NCBI GenBank assembly: GCA_963693315.1
Contig: OY856186.1
Span: forward strand, 138,632,980-138,696,979
DNA length: 64,000 nucleotides
Source of the DNA: Diogma glabrata
Taxonomy: Eukaryota > Arthropoda > Insecta > Diptera > Cylindrotomidae
Reading direction: 5' to 3'
Positions 32,794 through 43,229 of this stretch are shown piece after piece (within the stretch, counting starts at the first letter, position 1; every line of letters starts with the position of its first letter). The position numbers and the translations under genes were made by a program. The notes under the pieces are model-generated. The model made no database searches and was not told the origin of the DNA. It saw nothing but the letters and a program-made list of their open reading frames with translations.

Positions 32794-35763
32794 TCATGTA
32801 ATGACGCTGAAAATTAACTCCTCAACAGTATCAATCTGAGTCATGACCCAATTTTTAACACATCGTAATAATTTGGAAGTAGGGGAAATTTCGTATATAT
32901 AATCAGGTAGTTTGTTTAGCAAGAGAGGGGCGGTATACGTAATGAAGTGTCTAAAAAGTTCTTTGTAAGCTCTAGGAACTAAAAACTTCCTTTTCCTCCT
33001 AAGACTAAATGGGTTATCTACCCGAAGTTGGAGGTATCCGCTTCTTAAGAAAAATAATTTGATAACTTTGTAAACATATAAGTTTCTCACAGGGAGAATA
33101 TCTGCTTTCATAAATATAGGCATAGATTTGGCCATTCTATTTTTCCTGTAGATAATTCTGATTGCATGCTTTTGAGCCACCAGAATAGGCTGCAGAGTAG
33201 TTTTATATGTGCCTCCCCAGCTGGAGAGACAGTATTGAATTTTGGATTCAACTAGAGCATGATATACTAGCTTGCATACACCTTCAGGACAATTTGGACG
33301 GAGGAGATAGAGTTTGCTGATTGAATAGTTCAAATTCTTCTTTAAAACCAAGACGTGTTGTTTCCAATCCAATTTACAATCCAGTGTTACACCAAGATAC
33401 TTAAAGTGTGATACATTTTCAATTTTGAAACAATCTCTACAACTTTGCGTACAACTTTGAGCATGATAACGGATACCATGATCAGTCAAAGGTAAGTTAC
33501 TAGGTTTAAAGGACATCATTTGGGTTTTTGTGCTCAACACTAGATGATGTGAATCGAACCAGCGTCGAACTAGTGTTAGATCCTTTGTCATGTTGCTTAA
33601 GTTGGAAGATATTGAATCACATGCATAGGTGATTAAAGGTCTAACTAAGTCATCCGCAAAACCAATCACTGAAGCTATAAATCCAGAAGTAAAGAAAGAG
33701 TTGATATAAATCAAGAATAAGAGTGGTCCTAGGACAGAACCTTGTGGAACACCAATATTAATTTCAATTGGGTCACTAAAACCATTTTTAACACGTACTC
33801 GTTGAACTCTATTTTGAAGGTACGATGAAAACCATTTGAGAGCAACGCCTCTGAAACCAGCATGATACATTATTAAGAGGAGAATTTCATGGTTTACAGT
33901 ATCAAACGCTTTGGAAATATCCAGAAAAAGGCATGTGGCCACTAAATTATTGTTTAAAGAAGAATATATTTTCTCTAGGAAGATATTAAGAGCGTCTTCA
34001 GTGCTACAATCAGCGGTAAAACCAAATTGTCGCTTATCTAAAAATTTAGTTTTGATTAAGTAAAGTGATACTCTCCTCTTAACAAGTTTCTCCAGAATTT
34101 TTGAGAACGTGCTCAATAACGATATGGGACGGTAATTGTTCATATCATTTCTATCTCCTTTTTTGTAGATTGGTACAACAACGGCGGACTTTAGCAATTC
34201 CGGGAAAATACCTTGTTCAAAGCTCAGATTGAAGATGAAAGTTAAAACATCAGCAATTAGTGGAATAATTTTTTTAATTAGAGCCGGATTCATCCCATCT
34301 AATCCAGATGAGTGCTTATTTTTGAGGGTGTATGCAGTTTTTATGACTTCATCAACCGATGTAGGGATTAAAAAAAATGACTTTAAATTAGATGTAGAGT
34401 AAAGTAATGTTTCATCTACTACGGTGTTATCCGAAATATTTTTGTTAAGAATTTCCAAAGGTATAGACGAAAAGAAAACGTTGAAAGCGTTAGAAATTTC
34501 TACATCGTCTGTTAAACTCTTTCCGGTTAGGTCGTTAATATCATTAATTGAATTATTTTTACAACTACTACCAATCAATTCATCAATAAGACGCCATTGC
34601 GCTTTGACGTCATTTTTTTGCTCATTGCATTTAGATAAATAATAATTACGTTTTGTCATTCCAACTCTATTCCGTATCTGCTTACTTAAAACTTTACAAT
34701 GGTTTTGTAACGTTAGATTATTTGGCTGACGTTTAGCTTTGTTGCAAAGTTTATTTTTCTTTTGTATTAAAATACATAAATCTTTCGTGATCCACGGTTG
34801 CATTTTATTTTTGGTTTTAGATTTATATGACGGAGACTCAGACCTACAACAATCTATGATCACTTGAAGCTCATTTATAAATATTTCGTACGATGTTGAT
34901 GGATCGACTTGGCTAAACACATTTGACCAATCATATCTATACAAAAGCAGATTCATGGTATCAAAGTCATACCTGAACGAATCTTTAGGAGTAGTAACAT
35001 TGGGATTTAATACAGTTGGAAGAACGAAACGAATCATATCATGATCAGTTATGTCGAGCTTTGAAGTTTCACAAACTGGAGATATATCGGCATATTTAGA
35101 TCTATAAAATAAATGATCCAGACAGGATTTTTCTCTAGTGGGCCAATTTATTAAGGATGTTAGTCCATAAGAAGACATAGTGAGTAAATAATCATCAACG
35201 TTGGGGGAGTTTTCCAGAATATTTATGTTGATGTCACCTAGAAAAACTAAATTTTTGCTTCTAATCTTATTTAGAACAGCGTCAATTTCTGTTAAAAACA
35301 ATTTTACCGGATGAAAATGGAAACGGTACAGGCAAAGAAAGGAGTACTTTAGACAATCAAGCTCCAAATCTATCTGAAAACAATCTGCAGATATTAAGTC
35401 ATATGTTTGAAACTTACTCACATTGATACTGTTGTGAACATAAACCAGAACCCCGCCCGCCCTATACTCACTGTTACATTTACAAAAAATACTGTAACCA
35501 TCGATTTTATAGTTATTAGTTTCATCATCTCGAATCCAGGTTTCAGTCAAGAAAATTACTGCAGGCAAATCACCAAGAGTTACAAGATTTGCTAATAATA
35601 GATTGAAGTTCCTTCTAAGGCTTCTGATGTTTTGATGTACCAGGTTAATTTTATCTAGGGATAAATTAAAATTAAAATTAGAATTTGTGGCTACTGGACT
35701 TGAATTACTTATGGTATATTGAGGAGAGCTAGTATGGTTGTCAATTTGCAGTTGACTTGCCAT
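32794..35763 (-). CDS. LINE ORF2: APE endonuclease and reverse transcriptase, intact
   Basis: 989 uninterrupted codons, starting MASQLQIDN at 35763. Residues about 40-270 form the APE endonuclease: [38 protein letters not shown], then a DITDHDMI block. Residues about 490-780 form the [48 protein letters not shown] and [15 protein letters not shown]. These are followed by [19 protein letters not shown] and the catalytic [10 protein letters not shown]-terminal segment has [13 protein letters not shown]. The enzyme nicks genomic DNA and primes reverse transcription of element RNA. Full length without stops suggests recent arrival, although its ORF1 is broken. Fifty-odd bases separate it from ORF1. 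Confidence 0.95.
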   Translation of the reverse strand: MASQLQIDNHTSSPQYTISNSSPVATNSNFNFNLSLDKINLVHQNIRSLRRNFNLLLANLVTLGDLPAVIFLTETWIRDDETNNYKIDGYSIFCKCNSEYRAGGVLVYVHNSINVSKFQTYDLISADCFQIDLELDCLKYSFLCLYRFHFHPVKLFLTEIDAVLNKIRSKNLVFLGDININILENSPNVDDYLLTMSSYGLTSLINWPTREKSCLDHLFYRSKYADISPVCETSKLDITDHDMIRFVLPTVLNPNVTTPKDSFRYDFDTMNLLLYRYDWSNVFSQVDPSTSYEIFINELQVIIDCCRSESPSYKSKTKNKMQPWITKDLCILIQKKNKLCNKAKRQPNNLTLQNHCKVLSKQIRNRVGMTKRNYYLSKCNEQKNDVKAQWRLIDELIGSSCKNNSINDINDLTGKSLTDDVEISNAFNVFFSSIPLEILNKNISDNTVVDETLLYSTSNLKSFFLIPTSVDEVIKTAYTLKNKHSSGLDGMNPALIKKIIPLIADVLTFIFNLSFEQGIFPELLKSAVVVPIYKKGDRNDMNNYRPISLLSTFSKILEKLVKRRVSLYLIKTKFLDKRQFGFTADCSTEDALNIFLEKIYSSLNNNLVATCLFLDISKAFDTVNHEILLLIMYHAGFRGVALKWFSSYLQNRVQRVRVKNGFSDPIEINIGVPQGSVLGPLLFLIYINSFFTSGFIASVIGFADDLVRPLITYACDSISSNLSNMTKDLTLVRRWFDSHHLVLSTKTQMMSFKPSNLPLTDHGIRYHAQSCTQSCRDCFKIENVSHFKYLGVTLDCKLDWKQHVLVLKKNLNYSISKLYLLRPNCPEGVCKLVYHALVESKIQYCLSSWGGTYKTTLQPILVAQKHAIRIIYRKNRMAKSMPIFMKADILPVRNLYVYKVIKLFFLRSGYLQLRVDNPFSLRRKRKFLVPRAYKELFRHFITYTAPLLLNKLPDYIYEISPTSKLLRCVKNWVMTQIDTVEELIFSVIT

Positions 35764-35816
35764 GTTTAGTTTTATGTTTATTCTATTTTCTTATATAAAG
35801 ATAAGAAAAAAATAAT

Positions 35817-36557
35817 TTAATTATTATTTAAGAGTTGCAAGTCATCTAAATGATTGACCACTATACGAGCTTCTCCATCACCTTTTCTCAGAAAATTTTT
35901 TCCATTACGTGTCCATAAGTATTTAAATTTAGATTTCAGCTTGAAGTCTTTTGCCTGATGTAATAAAATCCGATTTGTTTTAGTTAGACATTCATTTAGA
36001 AATAGCGATGTATCTTCTTCAGTATTAAAACCCAAAAATGATGCTTTTAATTTCTTTTGATTTTTTCCTTTTGTAATCATAATTAGTTGTTTCAAATGAT
36101 AATTGACAAATTTAACGAAAATTTTACCGGTTTCAATTTTTTTGTTCTTTAATAGATGTTGTTGTGAAGAAATGCTGGTTTTGTTGTTATGTTTGTTTGG
36201 TTTTATTTTGTAGCATTCATCAATGTCATTTTTTGTTACGTCAACATTTAACTTGGAAAATATATTTATGACGACATCATACGGTGACTCTTCACAGTTT
36301 AATGGTATCCCATGAATTTCGATACAGTTTCTTAGAGATTTTTGTTCAAGATCATCTAACAGCGATTGTAGCTGAAACGTTTTTGATTTTAGACTCTCAT
36401 TTTCTTCTTTTAGCGATCTCAGTTGTTTTAGAGTGTCTTCTATTAAATTAAATTTAATTTCTTGTGATTTCGCGTTATTTGTTATTTCAGCTTTTGTATC
36501 AAGGAGTTCCGAGCGGAGATCATTGATTTGTTTAGCAATGGTTTCTAAAGAAACCAC
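35817..36557 (-). CDS. LINE ORF1, C-terminal part: coiled coil and FP-like domain
   Basis: About 246 codons, with heptad-rich LEEN/LKSKTFQLQSLLDDLEQKSL (coiled coil, residues about 10-75) followed by RNCIEIHGIP. A C-terminal block FKYLWTRNGKNFLRKGDGEA resembles the C-terminal domain of baculovirus-FP-like ORF1 proteins. Such ORF1 proteins bind element RNA and trimerise. No ATG opens it: the codon at 36557 is GTG and the frame runs on to about 36610, where the insertion begins. It is therefore the 3' portion of a split ORF1, not a separate gene. The N-terminal PHD part is at 38653-38889. Confidence 0.8.
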   Translation of the reverse strand: MVSLETIAKQINDLRSELLDTKAEITNNAKSQEIKFNLIEDTLKQLRSLKEENESLKSKTFQLQSLLDDLEQKSLRNCIEIHGIPLNCEESPYDVVINIFSKLNVDVTKNDIDECYKIKPNKHNNKTSISSQQHLLKNKKIETGKIFVKFVNYHLKQLIMITKGKNQKKLKASFLGFNTEEDTSLFLNECLTKTNRILLHQAKDFKLKSKFKYLWTRNGKNFLRKGDGEARIVVNHLDDLQLLNNN

Positions 36558-37289
36558 ATTTGATGTTGTGTAACGTTCTTCGGGACATACCCGAATAGAA
36601 TGGTAGAATCAAAATCCATTTTCCTTTTTTTTATAATTTACAAATCCATTTCTTTCTTTTAATAATTTAAACCAATTAAAACCAGGGCTAATTTTATATA
36701 ATTGTTAGGTTATAAGTTAAATAGTCGTCAAAACTCATTTTTTTATGTTAACGTCTCCAACGAACACTGGATTCTTTTCTGAATGAACGGAGATTTATAA
36801 ATGAACAATTTGGGTGGTGATCAAACTTTTTGCTATAATTGAAAATCTTTGCGAAATCGATGAAGACTCACTGAAGTAAAAAGACCAAGGAAATCTAAGG
36901 GAATTTGTGATGCAACACAGATAAACATATTTGAAGAACCTTTAGCGTGTGGGAGAATTCAATAGCTAATGAAATGTCACCTGTTAAATTGTGTGGAATG
37001 TTTCGACCATCAACAATAATAGACGAAGGAACACAATATCATAAACATAAATAATACAACCGATTGATCAAAAGCTTGGTGAAAACATTTAGCCGAATTA
37101 TACAAAACGTCCAATATTCAAACCTAATTAATACAACCGATTGGATAATAGCTTGGTAAAACAACATTTAGGCGAATTATTCTATATGAAAAAAATATAT
37201 TCAACATACAGTTGAACGGTCACACCACAGAGGAGAAATAATTGTAAAAAAAAATGTTAATTGGGGAAATTGTGAAAACCTGTTTCATG

Positions 37290-37440
37290 AACCAAAATGC
37301 TATATAAACAGAAATTTATCGTACTTCGGTCTATTCTATTTGGATCTACTATTCTATTTGGATCTATTATTCTATTTGGATCTACTATTCTATTTGGATC
37401 TGCTGTTCAATTCGGATCTTCTCTTCTACGTCGATCTTGG
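37290..37440 (+). repeat. TATA box followed by 18-base minisatellite
   Basis: 'gctatataaacag' at about 37300 is followed about 25 bases on by five to six copies of 'tctatttggatctactat'. The plus-strand translation is a repetitive ILFGST tract. The layout resembles a promoter with a repeat immediately downstream of the start site. Confidence 0.55.
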
Positions 37441-37621
37441 TTGAAGTTTCTCTCAAGAGGCAAAAAGGCGACGTCACATCTGGGCAGAAGAAGGAGAAAA
37501 AAAAATATAATACCGGACGTCAACAATATATTGAAAAAAATGAGTATAAATTTTATTTATTTATTTAATTATTATTTTGTGTAATAGGTTTATTTTTTTG
37601 TGGTTTAAATTATTAAAATTA

Positions 37622-38237
37622 AGGTAGAAACACAACACGGACGATAACGTCGGACGATAAAAAAAAACGTCTACAATTTCGCTGTTGTAACCACAACACA
37701 GGCGTCAGCGTAAAAAACTGTCAGAAATAAAATTGCATAAACTAAAATACTTTGTTCTTTGTCAAAATGAATTTCACAAATTTCAATTTTCAATTTCACT
37801 AATTTTTACTAATAAATAAATAATAATAATTTTTCTACTAATTACTAATTTTAAAAATAAAATACAAAATACAAATTATGAAAATATATAAATAAATAAA
37901 ACCAAATTTTGAACATAAACTGAAAATTCAGTTGACAATTCTCAAAACAAAACGATTACAACCTGAGAAACGCGAAAAACATCAGAAAATCATATTTTTC
38001 AGTTGGCAGCACTGTCATAATAACATTAAAAATTACCCTTGCAGCCAAATAAAAATAAAATTGATATCTGGCAATAATCATCGCCGACGATAAATTAGAA
38101 ATAGAATCTAAATTTTCTCCGACGAAAAAAACTTTTTCGTTTATCGCTGTAGTTGTGTTTGAAATGTATGTATCCTGTGCATTCTAATGTTACTAACGTC
38201 GTCGTCGGACGATTTCGCCCGTGTTGTGTTTCTAGCT
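37622..38237. mobile_element. PIF/Harbinger-like MITE with TTA target duplications
   Basis: The terminal inverted repeats AGGTAGAAACACAACACGG (37622) and the complement of AGCTAGAAACACAACACGGG (to 38237) extend into 'gtcggacga' on both sides. TTA flanks both ends (37619-37621, 38238-38240), the classic 3 bp duplication of PIF/Harbinger. 616 bases, no coding capacity. Nested inside the insertion that splits LINE ORF1. Confidence 0.85.
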
Positions 38238-38652
38238 TTAGTGTTGAGTTAAATTTTTGAGTATATATTTTTATTTTTTTGTGTATTTCATTTAATTAAT
38301 TTGAAGTTAAAAGAGTAATGATTTTATTAAGTTAGACATTTTTTTCTTTGAGTTTCGTAATGATTTACAATAAACCTAATTTATTAAATTATTATTTTTT
38401 TTGTTAGGTCAAAATTTAGATTTAGTGTAATAAAATTTAAACTGTAATTAAAAAAAAAAAATCAAATATAAAAATGCAAGTGAATAAATTAAATATAATG
38501 TTATAATAGAAATTTATCGTGTATTTTGGGTTTAATTTGTGTTTATGTTCTGTATTAAACAATAGTATTGTTAAGTGAAAAAATTTTTTGGTGAGAAACA
38601 TAACTTATAATATTGCCAGCAGCATTAAACAAAGGCCCGATCCCCAAAATTT

Positions 38653-38889
38653 TTAAGCGTGGCGGCAAAGGTTCGTTACAGTTGTTAAGCAAGATGCACT
38701 TTTGACAATATTTTTAGTTTTTGAAGTACAGTTTGCACATTTCCAAGATCTTCGCTGGTTTTGTAAGAATTCAATATCACTAGGAGTGACATTCACACAT
38801 TTCAGATGAAATACATCACCACAATCACAGCACACAACCGAAGGTTCACCATTACGTATAACTTTCACAGAACACAGTTTACATGACAT
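38653..38889 (-). CDS. LINE ORF1, N-terminal PHD finger part
   Basis: About 78 codons from ATG at 38889. C-x2-C (C3, C6), then C20/C23, H28 and C31 in VFHLKCV, and a final W-K-C-A-N-C form a C4HC3 PHD finger. ORF1 proteins of several LINE groups begin with such a finger before the coiled coil. Here the frame runs out into the 2 kb insertion after NLCRHA, so the protein is truncated. Orientation, order and distance match the C-terminal half at 35817-36557. A free-standing host PHD gene is unlikely. Confidence 0.75.
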   Translation of the reverse strand: MSCKLCSVKVIRNGEPSVVCCDCGDVFHLKCVNVTPSDIEFLQNQRRSWKCANCTSKTKNIVKSASCLTTVTNLCRHA

Positions 38890-39108
38890 TTTTTATATAT
38901 GTAGATCAAGAAATATGTAGAATGTTAAAGAATGTTTTTACTGCTTAATTTAGATTTTAGACAAAGAAAAATGAATTTACACCAATTTATAATAAAGTAA
39001 TACTTTCACCAATTTATAATTATATTTTTAAATTTATTAATTAATTTGTTGATACAAATTTGCGATCCGCACCCAACAAATGACAAATTGTATAAGTATA
39101 CTAAGTAT

Positions 39109-40188
39109 AACTACTATTCTTTAGTAGTCGTGGATAAAAGTAGTTTTTGTAGTTTTCACTGTTTCATATTAGGTTATTGTGGGTTTAAAAAATTTAAATT
39201 TAAATCTTAAAAATATATTGTTGAATAGCACACATTGTTACACATGCATCACACGAAGTAAAGAGAGTCCAATAACTATTAATTACACTACGAGCTGGAA
39301 TTAGAGATATTTATGACATCACACAACGTAAACCATGCGACGATTAATAATTTTCTTTTCGTGATTATCAATTCTTTTATGAGATTAGGAATGTTGTTGT
39401 TGTTATCGTTACCGGTGCTACTGTATGTATCAGAATTTGTTATCGGTAAAAAAATAAACACAATTAAAGAGTTGTTTAATAGTTGTAAGCCACTACTTAC
39501 TCCAACTATGCTGATTCAACACATCTTTATAATTGCAATTAACAACCGTAGTTACATATAATAATTTTCACCCAGCATCCTAGTTTTAGTTTAATTAATC
39601 GTAATATTATAGTTTTGATAAAATAAAATTTAATCATTAAAATGTGACATTCAAATTGCGTGTGTTGGGTGTATTGTGTTATTAGAATGAAAACCAATAA
39701 TCAATTATACTAAGAGAGAAGTAATCATCGATATTGAGTGAGATTTGATGATGATGATATGAAGGAGGAAATAACTTCCAATACAAAATAAAATTAATGG
39801 TGTTTCGATTAGATTAATTATTAAATGATGTTTACATCAATATTTTAATTGGATGGACTCAGAACATTGAGAAAATACTTCATGAATGCTTCTTATATCA
39901 CATTATAAACACAATGGTTCTACAGTAGTTTTTAAACATTTTATAAAATTTTAATTTGGTTAAATAAATTAAAAAAATAAAAATTAAAATAAATAAATTT
40001 TAAAATTAAAAAAAAAAAAAAAAATTAAAAGAAAATTAAAAAAAAAAAATAAATAAAAAAAAAAATAAAACAAACAAAAAAAATTTAATAAAAAACAAAC
40101 TGAAACAATTTTTTACAAATTATTTCATACCCAAGTTGCGCTATTGACCACCAGACGGCGGACGAAAAGTCTCCTCGTCAGCTTGCTT
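39109..40188. other. Right interior of the 12 kb block
   Basis: Begins with the remainder of the interrupted unit ('ttagtagtcgtggataaa' to 39138). The rest is A/T-rich, with a strongly A-rich simple stretch at about 39965-40095. An 82-codon hydrophobic open frame at 39313-39561 has no recognisable family and probably arises by chance. Confidence 0.4.
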
Positions 40189-40454
40189 GGCGTGACCTTA
40201 CATATCCTAGTCCCCAACATGTTTGTTCGTGTTTTTTACGTAATCAGTGTGTTAAACAACGATCGACCACCAAGCATTTTCACTTTAAAAATTGTTAAAA
40301 ACGAGAACAAAACAAAAATCCTTATTCAAATTACATGCGTTTACAAATTTTTTATTGTTTTGTAGTAAATACAAATTGATGACATCATAAATTCTTTTTA
40401 ATAATAAGACTTTGTATGAAGGACAATATCAGAGGCTCAGCTGTAAATACTTAT
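40189..40454 (-). repeat. Right inverted repeat of the 12 kb block
   Basis: Reverse complement of 28446-28695 with scattered differences. The main divergence is at about 40240-40290, where the left copy has 'ttgatcgttattttatc' and this one 'gatcgttgtttaac' in the same sense. Confidence 0.75.
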
Positions 40455-41032
40455 GTGTAAGTAATAATTATCGCATTCTCTTTTAAAACTTTTTGATGAT
40501 GCCAGACATCTAATTAATAATTATCGTTATCTTCTTTCCATGACGTCATGAATGTTGTCAAACGTATACTATTTTTCCTCCATTGGGTGAGATCACACAA
40601 AAACTAACAAAAATATCTCATTAGCATACAAAAAGGCAAACACAGTAATACAACAATAACAATCTATATATTATTATATTTCATATTTCATCATGGATAT
40701 TATATGGTTAGATAATTTGAAGACATAAAAAAAGATATAGATGAAAAATTTGATACATCAGACTATCCTTCGGAAATTTCCATAAAATAGAACTAAAATT
40801 TACTTACTTAACTATATCAACTAAATATGCACTAACCACATTACGTTCCACCACTAAAACCGTTGCCGCGGTAAAAACAAAAGAGTGAGAGTAAAAGTTG
40901 ACGTACGACAAATTTGATAGGAGCTTTTGGACAATCAGTCTAACATTCCCAAATTGATAATTTAAACCAAAATTAAATATTTTTAAAACCATTTAAAAAA
41001 ATTAGAGAAAAGAATTGCGCTTTATTGATATA
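40455..41032. other. Unassigned intron sequence
   Basis: No gene or repeat recognised. Contains 'atgacgtcat' near 40541. Part of the large DIP intron. Confidence 0.4.
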
Positions 41033-41040
41033 ACTTTAAG

Positions 41041-43126
41041 CAGCGCCGGCGCTAGCGATTTTGGCGCCTGGTGCAGTTTTCAAAAATGCCGCCCTAAAAA
41101 AATCTATTTGTCGTAAATAATTCGTTTCCACATCACCCAAAAGGTAGGATATGCAATGCATTTTTTTAACGAGGCATCCCACGTAGGGATAGTCCTCAAA
41201 AATAAACATTAAAAAAATAAATAAAAGATTAAATATTGTTATCGTTCTAATCCAGCGTACGAATTTCACTAACAAAAAATTAATATTATAAATATATTTA
41301 AAAAATAAATAGAGATTTAATATTGCTATCGTACTTACTAACACAGCGTACGAATTTCAATAACAAAAAATTAAAAAAAATTGGATAAATAGCACTAAAA
41401 TTCAAGCGTGTATTTTTAAATTGTAAAATATATTAGTTAATTAAATTTTATTTTACGCGCTTTGATTCTTGCAAAGTATAATCCAAGTTGCTCAGAAATT
41501 CGCTTTCTATAGATATTCTATAGCTAAATCTACCAGTCTTTCTTGTCCTATTGTACTACGTATACAATTTTTAATAATTTTTAATTTAGAAAAGCTACGT
41601 TCCCGGAAGCTACTGTGACTGGTATTGTCAATAAAATTCTAAGAGCATATTTAATGAAGCCACAGAAATATTATGCAAAAATTTGAAAATATTATTGTGT
41701 TCCGAAATTTGATCAAACCGTTCGCTAACAGATTGAATCGCCTGATCAAGGATTTGAAAATAAAATTCAACTTCAAATTTTTTTTCAGGATTTGATATAA
41801 TTTCGTTTCTACCTTCGTACGAAAAAAGTTGAGGTTTTCGACTAGGGCGCCTTGGTGGAACATCCAATTTTAAAGCTATCTCTTTAGCTTGCAAGATAAA
41901 CCCCTGAGATTTTTCCTCATTTCGTAAGTTCGTCAAAAACTCTTTTGTGCACTCTAACAAATGTACTGCCGTCGTTAAACAAATAGCAGGACTTTGTAAA
42001 TATTTGCTAAATATATTAATTTAATCAAGAATATTATACCAAATAATTAATGAACAAATAAATTCAAATTGAATAATTTTGAGAGAAAAACTATTCGCGT
42101 TATTTCTTGTTATTCCGTCCTTATCCTTGTCACTTCCTATTTGAACTAAAGCGTCATAAATATTGCCTAAACTACACATTAAGGGTTTTAAAGCTTCTAT
42201 GCGGCTTTCCCATCTTGTCGTACAGAGTGGCTTGAGAGTTAATGTTTTCACATTTTGTTTCAAAATGTTCCATCTTGAAACAGAACTAGAAAAAAACATA
42301 TAAACATTGGACAGTGTCAAAAAAATTTACAGCTTGAAGTGAACATTGAACTGAATCCAGGACTAGGTTAGCTGAATTTGATGCGCATTTCACAAAAAAT
42401 GCTCGAAGTTCTATTTGTTTAATTTGAGCTTGCATTCCAATGTTTTTTCCCTTCATATTTGAGCCATTATCATAGCCTTGCCCCCTGCAATCACCAATTG
42501 AAAATTTTAGAGAAGTTAGTCGGTCTAAAACTAAATTCGTTAAGCCCTTACCCGTCGTATCTGTAGCTTTTAAAAAACCCATAAAAAGCTCCTTAATTTC
42601 ATGTTTGTTTTGATTTCTATGAACAACTCTAATAATAAGTGATAATTGTTCATTGTGGCTCTGATCTGGAGTACAATCAACAACTATCGAAAAATATTTT
42701 GCACCTTTTATCATATCATCGATTTTATTTTGAATGACTTTAGACACGATTGAAATTAGTTCATTCTGAATGCTGTTATGCAAATATTTGTTTTGTGTCT
42801 CATTATTAGTTATCCGTCGTTGGTGTTCTGAAAGAACATTGTCAAATTCAGCAATTGCTTCTACTAATTTGAGAAAATTACCATTATTTTTGTCGTATAA
42901 CCTGTCTGACCCACCCCTGAATGCCAAAGATTGCATTGAAAGAAATTTTACAAAAAAAATATAAGAATTTTTACACAGTGAAAAAAATATTTTTGGTAAT
43001 AAATTTCGGTTATTAAAATATTTATTTTATTATTTTAAATTTATTTTTATTAATTGGGTTTTGGCGCCCTCCAATTTTAGCGCCCCGTCAAACTGTTCGT
43101 ACTGCTCCATGGAAGTGCCGGCCCTG
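41041..43126 (-). mobile_element. hAT transposon with perfect 8 bp target duplications
   Basis: The terminal inverted repeats CAGCGCCGGC (41041) and the complement of CAGGGCCGGC (to 43126) are flanked by identical ACTTTAAG at 41033-41040 and 43127-43134. The 8 bp length is diagnostic of hAT. The ends also share 'tttggcgcc' subterminally. At 2,086 bases it holds a truncated, frame-broken transposase on the minus strand. It lies about 100 bases upstream of DIP exon 2. Confidence 0.93.
41460..42936 (-). pseudogene. hAT transposase, ZMYM1-like, truncated
   Basis: The frame 42936-42286 begins with LAFRGGSDRLYDKNNGNFL and has FSIVVDCTPDQSHNEQL (first catalytic Asp region, DUF4371-type) and CRGQGYDNGSNMKG, hallmarks of the ZMYM1/TTF hAT group. 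42320-42021 has the diagnostic LCTTRWESRIEALKPL. 41960-41628 continues. A shifted frame at about 41610-41460 carries the C-terminal dimerisation block (SFRERSFSKLK, TIGQERLVDLAI). The N-terminal TTF zinc finger is absent and at least two frameshifts occur, so it is inactive. It would have excised and reinserted the element. Confidence 0.88.
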
Positions 43127-43229
43127 ACTTTAAGCAATAACACAAATTTCATTACCAAAAAATTAATTAAAATCACTAATTATTTTTCTATTACCAATAA
43201 TTTTGTAATTTTTTGTTTTATTTTTCCAG

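Larger units (their letters stand above)
36605..38652. mobile_element. About 2 kb insertion splitting LINE ORF1
   Basis: It lies between the two halves of ORF1; boundaries are set only by loss of the coding frame on each side. It is non-coding. It contains a TATA box with an 18-base minisatellite (37290-37440) and a nested MITE (37622-38237). 'agaaatttatcgt' occurs at 37310 and 38509. The TATA context could reflect a solo LTR, but matching TG...CA ends and target duplications were not found. Class uncertain. Confidence 0.5.
32259..39102 (-). mobile_element. CR1/Jockey-group LINE with (ATT)n tail, itself interrupted
   Basis: This minus-strand non-LTR element has ORF1 (38889-38653 plus 36557-35817) and ORF2 (35763-32794). 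A 3' UTR follows, ending in a TTA/ATT microsatellite at about 32259-32279. Candidate target duplications 'aagtat' flank it (32253-32258 and 39103-39108). Comparison with the intact repeat unit at 28942-29278 confirms an insertion at this point. A 2 kb insertion splits ORF1. The element proper would be about 4.8 kb. Confidence 0.8.
28446..40454. mobile_element. 12 kb block bounded by inverted repeats
   Basis: Left 28446-28695 and right 40189-40454 are inverted copies, roughly 85-90% alike by eye. They start 'ataagtatttacag(t/c)tgagcctctgatattg' and end at 'aggtcacgcc'. Removing the nested LINE (32259-39102) and the small transposon (30464-31516) leaves about 4.1 kb of non-coding sequence with repeated hairpin units. 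That suggests a non-autonomous DNA element with long terminal repeats, or two opposite insertions of one repeat. No target duplication and no transposase or polymerase gene belonging to it were found. Confidence 0.5.

Noticed and set aside
38653..38889. Independent host PHD-finger gene
   Set aside because: Strand, position and domain order match the N-terminus of the LINE ORF1 split by the 2 kb insertion.
39313..39561. 82-codon hydrophobic plus-strand ORF
   Set aside because: No family resemblance, no splice or promoter context, and it lies in A/T-rich repeat sequence; a hydrophobic frame is expected by chance from T-rich codons.
28446..40454. Polinton/Maverick element
   Set aside because: Long inverted repeats fit, but no DNA polymerase B, integrase, ATPase or capsid gene is present and no 6 bp duplication was found.
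41036..41344. 102-codon minus ORF at the hAT end
   Set aside because: It crosses the terminal repeat and target duplication and has no transposase motif; the real coding frame starts further inside.
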